Assembly: GCF_032854445.1 (NCBI RefSeq)
Contig: NC_088305.1
Coordinates: 22,172,955-22,236,954 of the forward strand
DNA from: Liolophura sinensis
Lineage: Eukaryota; Mollusca; Polyplacophora; Chitonida; Chitonidae
DNA: 64,000 nt
Reading direction: 5' to 3'
Shown: positions 1 to 9,264 of the stretch, one piece after another
Layout: each line of letters opens with the position of its first letter
How positions within the stretch are numbered: the first letter of the stretch is position 1
The notes under the pieces: model-generated
Databases searched by the model: none
Seen by the model: only the letters and a program-made list of their open reading frames with translations
Told to the model about the DNA's origin: nothing
Program-made: the position numbers and the translations under genes

Positions 1-317
1 ATTACTCAAGTCCAAGAGACGATCTTGTTGGCGGAACTTTGTTTCGGGCATTACGTCAAAAACACCCATGCGTAAGGTCTGGAACATGGTTCAGAAACTT
101 AAGGGCAAAAATAATAAAGCCAAAGTCCAGCATTTGAAAGATGGAGATAATACATTAACCTCTCCATCCCATATAGCAAATAAATTAGCTGAGACAATTT
201 CCAAGAAATCTTCTTCTGAGAACTATACTAAAAAATTCCAACGTATTAAAAACCAGAAGGACAAAACTAAATTGCCCTTTTCTTCTAAAAATTTAGAAGA
301 ATATAATTCTCGCGAAT

Positions 318-2207
318 ATGGGTCTAAAAGGTCGCTTACCTATATTTATATCCCAATTTTTATCTGATCGTCAGTTTAAGGTACGGGTGGGGTCCACTCT
401 TTCCGCCTCTTATGAGCAGGAAATGGGTGTACCCCAGGGCAGTATTCTATCACCAACTCTGTTCAGCATAAAAATAAATAGCCTAGCAAAAACATTAACA
501 TCGGGCACAGAGGGTTCTTTATATGTGGATGATTTCCTTATATGCTACCGAGCTAAGAATATGAATAACATCGAACGTCAGTTGCAGCTTTGTCTCAATA
601 AGATCGAGACATGGGCAACTGAAAACGGTTTTAGATTTTCAACGTCTAAAACCGTCGGTATGCATTTTTGTAACAAACGGAAACTTCATCTTGACCCTGA
701 GCTAAATTTTTGTGGTGAACAGGTTAAAATTGTTGGAGAAACAAAATTTTTAGGTATAATATTTGATAGTAAACTATCTTTTATACCTCATATTAAAATG
801 CTTAAAGCTACATGTACAAAGGCTCTCGATATAATTAAGGTCGTGTCTAGCACCGATTGGGGTGCTGACCGATCAGTTTTACTTAATTTATATCGTTCTC
901 TGGTGAGGCCTAAATTGGACTATGGATCTATCATTTACGGTTACGCTAGGAAGTCGTACATTAAAATGTTGGATCCTGTTCATCACCAAGGTTTGAGGCT
1001 CAGCCTTGGTGCTTTTAGAACTTCACCAGTAGAAAGTTTATACGTGGAGGCAAATGAGCCTTCTTTATATAACCGACGTATAAAACTGAGCCTTCAATAT
1101 GCTACAAAGCTTAGAGCTCATCCAACAAACCCTGCCTACGACTGTGTTTTCAATCCATTGTATGTAGACAAATACACTAAATGTCCTAACAAGATCCCTT
1201 CGTTCGGTTTTCGTATACGGGACCATATTGTGGGAGCTAACATCAAGCTGGAAGACATAGTTCCGGTGTCTTTTCCGGAGTCTCCTCCATGGCTTTTCCC
1301 ACAACCTAAACTAATATTTGATCTACGTAAATATAATAAATCCAATATAAATCCTCTTATAATTCAGCAAGGTTTTGCTGAAATTAAAGCTAATTATATG
1401 GATTATAAATTTATATATACTGACGGGTCGAAGGATGGGGACAGGGTTGCGACTGCGGCTGTCATGGAGCAGCGGGTCTCTTCCTTTCGTCTTCCATCCT
1501 CTTCTTCAATATTCTCTGCCGAGGCCAGAGCTATACTCCTGGCCTTATCATATGTTTCTTCTGGGTGTGCCCAGAGGGCAATGATATGCACTGACTCGTT
1601 GTCTTGCTTACTGGCAATACAGAATAATAAATTTAAAAATCCCTTTATCCTTAAAATTTTAGCTATACATAGGAAATTAATTAGAAGAGGTAAAGATATT
1701 ATATTCTGCTGGATACCAAGTCATATTGGTATCCATGGAAACACAGTCGCAGACAGGAAGGCGAAAGCTGCCCTAAATAAACCCATATCTCAGATAAAAA
1801 TCCCTTATACTGACATGAGGTCCAATATTCTTAAATATATTCGTGGCCTTTGGCAGGGTGAATGGAACTTGCAAGTCCATAATAAACTGCATGCTATTCA
1901 TCCGGTCATTGGCTATAATTCATATACATTTGATATGTCTCGTAGAGACCAAGTCGTTTTAACCAGATGCCGTATTGGACATTCTCATCTGACACACAAT
2001 TTCATTTTGGATGGGAGCAGTGCTCCCGAGTGTGTTGGATGTGATGCTCAATATGGCATCAAACATATTCTGGTTGACTGTGTAGACTTTGCCCATGTTC
2101 GGCAGAGATTCTACACAGTCAACTCTATATATGATTTATTTGACAGCATCGCTGGCGATGTTGTCATAAATTATTTGAAGGCCATTGGTCTATATCATAA
2201 AATATAA
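318..2207 (+). pseudogene. LINE ORF2 C-terminal part: RT core, RNase H, zinc motif
   Basis: An open frame of 629 residues, still uninterrupted. RT motif B (GVPQGSILSP) is near residues 37-46 and the YVDD catalytic motif at 69-72. An RNase H domain follows with its usual acidic set visible: D369 in YTDGS, E402 in SAEARA, D426 in CTDSLS, H469 in WIPSH and D479 in NTVAD. A C-x2-C-x7-H-x4-C finger sits at C572-C588. The apparent start at 318 is an artefact of the internal deletion that removed the upstream RT half, so the frame is a remnant and not a real start. The long open frame with all RNase H residues suggests a fairly young copy. Family assignment rests on the RT-RNase H order and is firm; the exact clade (I versus Nimb) is not certain. 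Confidence 0.88.
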
Positions 2208-2443
2208 ATTTTAATTGTCAAATATCTATAGATAAACAGTTATATATATTTATACATGTACTATAACCCTGGTTTTCGACTTTTAAGTCTTATTTTTCTT
2301 TTATTCGATTTTAATCACGTCTGTACTTTTTGTTTTACTTTTGGTGTTCATATTATCATATCGAAAACCTTAACCGTCTCTTGCTTTCACCTTGTTCTCG
2401 CCACGATATGGCTGAAATATTGCCGATGTGGCGTTAAGCCATA

Positions 2444-2462
2444 ATCATTCATTCATTCATTC
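2444..2462 (+). repeat. (ATTC)n tail of LINE copy A
   Basis: A short ATTC microsatellite closes the 3' end of the element in place of a poly(A) tail. The same tail follows copy C at 12461-12477, directly after an identical GGCGTTAAGCCATAAT block, so it belongs to the element. Confidence 0.85.
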
Positions 2463-2951
2463 CCGTGTCTTTTCCGGAGTCTCCTCCATGGCTTTATCCA
2501 CAAAGTAAACTAATCTTTGATCTACGTAAGTATAATAAATCCAATACAAATCCTCTTATAATTCAGCAAGGTTTTGCTGAAATCAAGGCTGATTATATGG
2601 ATTATAAATTTATATATACTGACCTGTCGAGGGATGGGGACAGGGTAGCGGCGGCCGCTGTCTTGGAGCGGCGGGTCACTTCTCTTCGTCTGCCACCTTC
2701 GTCTTCTATCTTTTCTGCAGAGGCCAGGGCTATATTCCTAGCCTTGTCATATGTTTCCTGTGGACATGCCCAGAGGACAGTGATATGTAGCGACTCGCTG
2801 TCTTGTCTTTGGGCGATTCAGAATAATGGATTTAAAAATCCATTGGTACTTGAGATAATAGCCAAACACCGGAAACTAATTAAAAGAGGTAAAGATATTA
2901 TATTCTGTTGGATACTAAGTCACACTGGTATCCATGGAAACACAGTCGTGG
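2463..2951 (+). mobile_element. I-superfamily LINE, copy B (RNase H fragment)
   Basis: A third piece of the same LINE family, joined directly to the ATTC tail of copy A. It spans only the linker and RNase H domain. The frame open from 2465 reads through the RNase H region, with SAEARA and CSDSLS motifs conserved, but the first catalytic block reads YTDLS in place of YTDGS. It stops matching copies A and C at about 2951, inside the last RNase H motif, and has no 3' UTR. It is therefore truncated at both ends. Confidence 0.85.
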
Positions 2952-3056
2952 ATCACACATCTGGGCGAATGCTGGGTTCGATTTGTTGATCGACGTGTCA
3001 TTTAAAAACTGCCGCAGTTGGTCTTTCACACTCTTCTCCACGGGAGCCAGGCTGCC

Positions 3057-3968
3057 TTACGTGCCTGACGCATGAACTTGACCAACACAGCTCCCTCTTT
3101 TAGGTAATGCATACCGGCCCTCGTCCACGATACTCAGGGCCAGCTCTCGGTTCTCCAGCAAGGGAGGTTGGGGAGGAGAAGGATTACTCGTGGTGTTGGT
3201 GGGTTGTTGACCGTACACATCGCGCAGGAACTTGAGGAGGTGGGGTTGGAGAGCCACATCGTAAGCTTGCCACAGCAAGGCTGTTAGTGCCGTCTCAAGC
3301 TCTGGCTTTAACGGCTCCGCCTTTTCCACCTTCACGTCGGGATGATGGGGGCGGTAGTAATAGCAGCATCATCAGCAGTCACAGCAGCACTCACCTCTAC
3401 ATTCTTCCCCTCCTCCTCCTCCATCTCCGGCTCTTGGATGTCGTCGTTATCTCCAGCCTCTACCACCACCAGTAACAAGGCGTCGATGTCGGGGATGGCC
3501 TGGACCAGCTTTTGACAGTAAGTCCGGTACTTGAGCGTGATACCCTCACTCGTCGGGTAGAGTGGACCGTTCGGACGGTAGGCTCGCCATTTCTTCACAT
3601 GAACATACAGGACACCATCTGAGGTCGTCAGCGTGGACAGAAAGTACCCGTTGGATAACTGCTCCCGCACTGGTAAACCCGCCTCAGGTAGATCACCAGC
3701 CAGGGTCTTGAGCCGAGTCCACCCTTCCCCGTCAAGCTGACGCGTTTGGGTCTATAGGTGATTGGCAAATCTCAATCGTCTCGTCTCTACACACCCACAG
3801 CCAGGAGGCGAGCTGTAATTTGGCAAGATCCTCGCTGGGTAATGTCAGGCACACCTTCTCGGGAGGTTGTTGCTGCTCGGCAATGGTGGATAGCTGGGCA
3901 GGTACAGAAGCTGAGCGTTTCATCCTGATGGCAGCATGCAGGGGGTTCATGGTCGTAGCGCTTTTCAT
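3057..3968 (-). pseudogene. broken gene with a PC4-like single-strand-DNA-binding domain
   Basis: The minus strand carries protein-coding sequence spread over several open pieces. The central piece (about 3670-3480) has a segment resembling the C-terminal domain of transcriptional coactivator p15/PC4: a VLYVHVKKW strand, a PTSEGITLK turn and a following helix ending in IPDIDALL. A glutamine-rich N-terminus begins at the ATG at 3968, and an acidic glutamate stretch plus a proline-rich C-terminal part follow. The similarity to PC4 is from motif reading only. It could be a decayed host gene or a passenger of some mobile element; I cannot tell which. Codon-like GC-rich composition differs from the AT-rich LINEs on both sides. 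The bases between 2951 and 3057 appear to be its continuation. Confidence 0.4.
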
Positions 3969-4128
3969 CTCGGTAGGCAGGGTAGCAGTCTCTCTCTCTT
4001 CTCTCTCGCCAGGTAGGTCGGGTTGTCAGCAGGCAGGTAGGAAGGTAGGGCGTCAGGTAAGTCTGAGGATGCTGGTTATCGTCTTCACCGGCTTTTATCC
4101 TATCCACGCGGAACTCAACGACACGCTG

Positions 4129-4233
4129 ATTGGTTCATTTTTTTCTTACATAACCCCTTCTCATGCGCTGATGGGTCCGTTTTGGGGGCGATCCATTGGT
4201 CCGTTTTGGGGCAATTCCCGCTTCACCCATTGG
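4129..4233 (-). promoter_or_regulatory. cluster of CCAAT boxes upstream of the PC4-like gene
   Basis: Three ATTGG pentamers, read as CCAAT on the minus strand, lie at 4129-4133, 4195-4199 and 4229-4233, about 160-265 bp before the ATG at 3968. Two of them are inside a short tandem repeat built on ATTGGTCCGTTTTGG; a third repeat copy at about 4170-4185 has GGGTCC instead. Spacing and orientation suit a promoter, but no transcription start can be seen. Confidence 0.35.
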
Positions 4234-4324
4234 TCCGTTTTGGCGACAAAGAGCTGTTTTGGAGCTGTGCCACTCAACTTTACAAGCCGACGTTTTGGCT
4301 CCGTTTTTTCACTCCCACTTCCCC

Positions 4325-4374
4325 TATAATATACTATACTATACTATACTATACTATACTATACTCTAGTATAG
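4325..4374. repeat. (ATACT)n microsatellite
   Basis: About eight copies of the five-base unit ATACT run through this stretch, with a slightly altered start and end. It lies just beyond the CCAAT cluster. Confidence 0.9.
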
Positions 4375-4683
4375 ACACCCCCATGGAAAAAACCCGCTAC
4401 AGGTACCTGTATCGGTGTCCTCATCTAGAGCTGTGACGTCACTCCCTGCCGGCTGCCGCCTGGGTACAGGCGATCACACCGAACCCTCCTCAAAACTCCC
4501 TCCTCAAAGCGACACCAAACGTACATTCCCAACTACTAAGAACATCTCTGTTACGGATGCACTGTTGTGTATTTCACAAATGCCAAAAAATGGCAGCATT
4601 CACCAGCTGTAAAAATTCAGCACAAACAGCAGATCTGCAAGTAGTTCATCTTAAATACAGAAACAGGAAAAATCAAATTTCAA
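4375..4683. other. spacer between the PC4-like gene and the spliced gene
   Basis: No gene is apparent here. There is a 12-base palindrome ACAGGTACCTGT at about 4399 and a TGACGTCA (CRE-type octamer) at about 4434. Part of the stretch next to 4684 should be the 3' UTR of the minus-strand spliced gene. Confidence 0.4.
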
Positions 4684-6546
4684 TTACCACTGTTGTATTG
4701 TCTTAATATTAACACTTGGGAGCTGTATGTCCGTCTCAGCCATCACCCTGCGGTTGGACATAATTTGGCCCTGGATACGGGAGTAGGCATTCTTCATGAG
4801 ATTCCAGCGAGTGGTGGAAGTTTTGGTTTTCTTAGGCCGCCTATCACTCGGGTATGTAGCAACCAATTTCTCAATGGTGGCCTCCACATGCCGATTGCAA
4901 TCAGGCCAGTTAGGCCGAGTGGGGTTGGGTCCAAGAATAGCTCTGTGAATATGAAAGGATATTAATGTAACTTTTATCAAAGATTTTACTGCAATGTGCA
5001 TAAAAATGTACAGTCATAAATCATATCATAAGTATAAATCAAACCGTCAGTCATTTCAGGTGGAGGTGTATGTAGAAAACTGTAATATTACTTTTGAATG
5101 CTTGTAACTCCCAAAGCTACTTTTGAAGCGACCACGCCCTGGCGAAGGAGATACCCTCAGGGGAAACTTTGTCCTTTGCTTATCAAAATCAGACAAGCCA
5201 TTCCACAACTTAATGAGGCTGTCTGCCTCCTCCGATGTTAATGGAGTAAGCTGTTCTTTCAAACTAGCCAGGAAGCTTGCCAGTTTTAACACAGCAGTAT
5301 TATAGCCTGGGACATTGTCAGGACCAAGGTCGCTCTGAAATTTAAAACAGACAAAATACAAGATATATAAACATTTTTATGCTGCTGCTGCGTGCAAATT
5401 ACCTCCTTAGGACTGAACTACATTGCATATATACATGTATGGCAAGTGGTTCCACAGTGTAGAATCTGTGAAATGTCTAGAACTGTCTCAGAATTTGGCA
5501 CTTAGAGACTGTTTCACTTTTTTAAGTGATATGAATGGAATCATGGTCTGGAACTAATTTTTGTCAGTAAGTAATCTGATGGAGACTTGTGTTAAGTGCT
5601 GAGATGAGAGATTATTATCTTACATCATCAACTGTGGGCTCACATGATAAGATCATCTCCTCTCTTGACTCTTGAAGCTGTTCAACACCTAAAAAGTAAA
5701 TATAAAAAATCATTAATTTGAGAAAAATCTATACACTACAACTGGATATTATTTATAAAATTCTTTTATTCTGCAAACTTAAGAAGTTTCTTGCAGCACT
5801 ATATATTTTTGTGGGAAGAGCTGAATCTTTACATGGCATTTGTGTTGACTAATCACAACTTACTCACCTGTACTTAAAACAGCCGTTGTGTCAATGGATC
5901 GCTCTGAAGAAGAGGTCACAGGAGGCGTACCTGATGGCTGAGCTATAAGGAATAAGCAAAACACAAAATACTCAAAAGACAAAAGTTACTGTAACAAAAT
6001 TCTGTAATGAGAGTTTAAAAAAAGCGGGAAGAAAAGTCCAGAGACGTATCATTTGCAAATCCTTAAAACTACGTATTACACACAAGGATACAAACTTTTT
6101 TGATTTACAGCTCTGTCCCCAAAAAGTTATTTCACTATAATGGGGGTATTGCATTTGAACTGTCAGGAATACAGAACATAAAGTTTGAAGACAATATCCC
6201 AATTGTGTATTTTCTTTTAAATCAGACTTTAACCTAAAACTTAAACGTCCGGCATATTTCAACAGCCACATCTCTCCTTCCAAAAAACTGATGAAAAACT
6301 AACACAAAATGCAGTTACCCATAGTAATATCCCCTGTCTGCACTTGTTCCTCAGATGCCATAGCATCCAGCATTGGAACTGTGACATCCTCAATCTCTAT
6401 AGCATCCACAAAGCCCTCCTCTTCTAAAGCCTCTGGCTGCTCTTCTGAAACAGCAGTGTCTGACTCCAAGGCTTGAGCAACCTCTGCATAGCCCAGGTCT
6501 TGTGCAGAGTACTGAGCAAACAAGTACTCTAAACCTAGACGTTCCC
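4684..6546 (-). CDS. C-terminal part of a spliced DUF6729-like protein (five exons)
   Basis: Five minus-strand exons join in frame across GT-AG introns: 6546-6319, 5942-5868, 5688-5624, 5334-5121 and 4940-4684, the last ending in TAA. Exon phases agree at every junction, giving about 279 residues. Visible landmarks are GERLGLEYLFAQ near the start, an acidic serine-rich middle, GPDNVPGYN, GLSDFDKQRTKFP, GRFK, NWPDCNRHVEA and a terminal MAETDIQLPSV block ending in QQW. From memory these landmarks match in order the end of the long uncharacterised animal proteins annotated with DUF6729. I do not know their function; they may derive from a transposase. Upstream, 6663 back to about 6760 looks like the preceding exon (FVPPKKYTG, correct phase and donor) but has an in-frame TAA. 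The copy may therefore be a pseudogene or a fragment cut off from its N-terminus. Confidence 0.6.
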
Positions 6547-6906
6547 CTAAAAACAACCAAAATATACATAAAGTAAAAGTGATCTGTATAATCTGATCAT
6601 TTGCATATCTCAAGAATACGCAAAAACAACACATTATGAAATTAAAATTATGCCTTTCTTACCCGTATACTTTTTTGGTGGCACAAAATTTGGACAAAAT
6701 GTTTACCACAGCTTCTCTGACGACAACTTGTTGACTGCTTGCTGCAGTGGACCATCACAGGAGATGGGATCAGCTCCTCCTTTACTGGTTACAGGGTTCA
6801 TACACTTACTCTCCAAAAAAATTCCAGGAGTTTTCCAGGTCAGGTCATAGCAATTTCCAGGAGTTACAGCACAAAACACGTCATAAGAATAAACCTTAAT
6901 TCACTG
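6547..6906 (-). other. candidate upstream exon and dispersed-repeat-like sequence
   Basis: On the minus strand, bases about 6760-6663 end in CGG|GTAAG and would splice in phase to the exon at 6546, reading FVPPKKYTG, but a TAA lies just before in the same frame. Bases about 6780-6870 contain repeated CCTGGAA blocks and resemble a dispersed repeat I recall from other animal genomes. No further gene is seen. Confidence 0.35.
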
Positions 6907-7157
6907 TCACTGTTCAGTTTTATTATACATTATAATAACCACACATTTATTTTTTTTCAGTTCTAGGACCTTTTCGTCAAGTTTTAATGCAAGAGAGGCC
7001 AGCTGTTCGTTTTTATCTTTTGCTGTTCTTCGAAGGCTATTCGACTTTGTAATGAATGTGATATTCCCAGTTGTTTCTGCCTTTTCTGCATACTCATCGG
7101 CCGATTTAAACAGAGCCTCTACATCAGTCTCCAAGCGCTTTCTCTTCTTTTTCAAGT
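6907..7157 (-). pseudogene. coiled-coil C-terminal end of a gene, cut by LINE copy C
   Basis: A minus-strand frame ending at 6907 encodes a highly charged helical segment: KKKRKRLETDV, then SADEYAEKAE, SNSLRRTAKDK and LDEKVLELKK, with heptad-like leucine spacing. The frame is interrupted on its 5' side at about 7158, where the 5' end of the plus-strand LINE copy C begins. Only the last 84 or so residues remain here. I recognise the style (C-terminal coiled coil of transposon-linked proteins) but cannot name the family. Confidence 0.45.
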
Positions 7158-7760
7158 CCCCTGTGGGGTTTCCGGGGTGATAAGAATAGGACCTCAGCCC
7201 TCTAGGCAAGCTTGTCGTAAAAGTCGACTAACCTAGAGCTCTCCTGTGTGAGCCCGGTGAATATAATAGGCTCACATCTTCCCGGTTGTGTGAGAGGCAA
7301 CCGGGGAGCGACCTGTTTGTCGTGGGTTGCGACCCGTAATCTCCGAGGACGGGATCCTGGTGGCTGAGGGTGTGTTGGTCTTGCGAGATCCTCACGCCCA
7401 ACACGTCACTTTGGCCCTTACTTGGAGTGAGACGGGAGGTCGGATGGGCCCGGTCGGATCAATCCGCTGGTCATGTCTAGCCCTACACTTGATCCCGTTT
7501 GTTATTCTTTGTCTTACCGAGATGTCAAGTTGGCTCTTCTTCAGAAGCACTTCCTTTGGGGTCAATGCAGAAGGCGGTGGCTAATGGGTCAATCGAGTAG
7601 ATTGAATTTAACCTTTTGGTATAACTCAATCTGTTCGAGTATACCTTGCGTGGATTCCCTGTTTTTATTCTCTGCTGGTCATCCGCAGAGGTAGATTCGC
7701 ACTTGTTGGCACTCCGTGGCGGGTGGGGGACACGCAGGGTGAAATTAAATAAAATATAAC

Positions 7761-9080
7761 ATGGCTTCTTCTGAAATTACAACAGTCGTTGCTAAGAAAC
7801 GAAAAAATGAAGTTCCATTAGATATTGAAGGAGAAAATACTTATTTTCCTACCTTCTTAGTAATATCTAATAAAAATGAAGGCAAAAGGAAAATAAATCC
7901 ATTTGTACTTAAAAAAACGTTAGAAAGTTATGCTGGAACTCTGAAACAAGTCCAAAAAATGAAATCTGGGAACATTTTGTTGGAAGTTTCCAGAAAACAA
8001 CTATATAAATTTATTAAAAATTCAAAATATAGGAGAGCAGCCTGTTTCTGTTTCTCCACATAATACATTGAACTGCTGTCATGGAATAATTCGTGACAGA
8101 GACCAGGACCTTACCGAAATGAACGAAGAACAAATAACTGAAGAACTAAAACATCCAGGAGTAAGTAAGGTAAAACGCTTCCTAATTAGAAGAGATGGAA
8201 ACCTGATAAAAACGAACACTTATATGATAACTTTTAACAGACCTTCCCTTCCGTCGTCTATATTTATCGGGCCATATAGTGTGAGGGTGGAGTTGTTTAT
8301 ACCTAACCCCACCGGGTGTTTCTCCTGCTAGCGGTTTGGCCATGGCAGGAGTCAATGCCGCAACACACTGCTCTGCTTTAGATGTGCGGAAGCAGGACAT
8401 GAGGGCTTCGACTGCACAAAAACAATAAAATGTTTCAATTGTAGCGGAGCCCACATGGCCTCTTCCAAGGACTGCCCTCTTTTCAAAAAAGAAAAAGAAA
8501 TTATAACCTTAAAATGTAAAAATAATATATCCTATCAGGAAGCAAAGCGTATGGTCTCTGTCACGCATGGCCTTACAACATCTACTTTTGCCAACGTTGT
8601 AAGGAAAACCACTGTTTCTGTGGGGTCCAAACAACTTTTACTTGGCCCATTGAAAAAGAACAGCCACAGAAACTCGTCACGAAATCTGTAAATAAGACAG
8701 CCAGCTCATCATCTCAGACTGATATCAACCCATCTAAAATACCTAATACCTTACCTGAGTATCCAGCACTTTCTTTATCTGACCACACTTCATGTGATAA
8801 TAAATCTAAATCTAATAAACCCGTTGATTCTTCACAGAAAACAACGGGTGACAAAAATAAATCTGAGAAAAATCATAAAAAGAATAAACCTAGTGGCCCC
8901 CTGGAGCGTCCCTCTAAGGCCACTAGGGACCCAATCCAAACTTATAATAAGTTTGGATCGTTGGAGGATGTCGATCCAGGTGCAGATACATCATCTGCAC
9001 CTGGGAGATCTCCTAGTAGATCTCCCAAAAAGGGTAGTCCTCGGTCAAGACATAAATCCCCAATACGTCTTCCTCCATAA
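7761..9080 (+). pseudogene. LINE copy C ORF1 (zinc-knuckle nucleic-acid-binding protein)
   Basis: Begins with ATG at 7761, after a 5' UTR with no other long frame. ORF1 proteins of this group coat the element RNA. The order of parts is a lysine-rich N-terminal domain, a central region containing TNTYMITFN and VELFIPNPTGCF, then three CCHC-type knuckles around 8325-8480 (CRFGHGRSQC-like, CFRCAEAGHEGFDC, CFNCSGAHMASSKDC). An arginine/serine-rich end (GRSPSRSPKKGSPRSRHKSP) leads to the stop at 9078-9080. The frame is shifted near 8050, and a TAG interrupts the first knuckle near 8331. The stop overlaps the ORF2 start as TAATG. Confidence 0.8.
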
Positions 9081-9252
9081 TGGCTATATATGACAAAATT
9101 ATGCAATGGAATTGTCGAGGTCTTAAGGTAAATTTTATTGAAATAACACAGCTAGTTCAATCTTTCAATCCAGTAGCCCTGTGTCTTCAGGAAACTCACC
9201 CGAAGACATCTGACAAAGACACAGTAGCCCTTAGAAAATTATTCATTATATA
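9080..9252 (+). pseudogene. LINE copy C ORF2 endonuclease, N-terminal remnant
   Basis: The ATG at 9080-9082 overlaps the ORF1 stop. The frame reads MQWNCRGLK and then ALCLQETH, the first two motifs of the apurinic-type endonuclease that nicks the target DNA. The frame ends at 9252, and the rest of the domain (the GGDFN and SDH regions) is absent, so this copy cannot make a working endonuclease. Confidence 0.8.
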
Positions 9253-9264
9253 GTACTTATTCAA

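Larger units (their letters stand above)
1..2462 (+). mobile_element. I-superfamily LINE, copy A (5' end outside window)
   Basis: A non-LTR retrotransposon with reverse transcriptase followed by an RNase H domain, the layout of the I/Nimb group of LINEs. The first base of the window already lies inside ORF2, and bases 1-317 match copy C from 9531. About 490 bp present in copy C (about 9838-10328) is missing here at about position 316, so the fingers and first catalytic motif of the RT are gone. The element ends in a conserved 3' UTR and an (ATTC)n tail at 2444-2462. It is closely similar to copy C, so both belong to one family. It is a dead, internally deleted copy. Confidence 0.9.

Noticed and set aside
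3820-4329. 169-residue plus-strand open frame
   Set aside because: It lies opposite the minus-strand coding piece and its CCAAT-rich upstream region, and has no recognisable motif.
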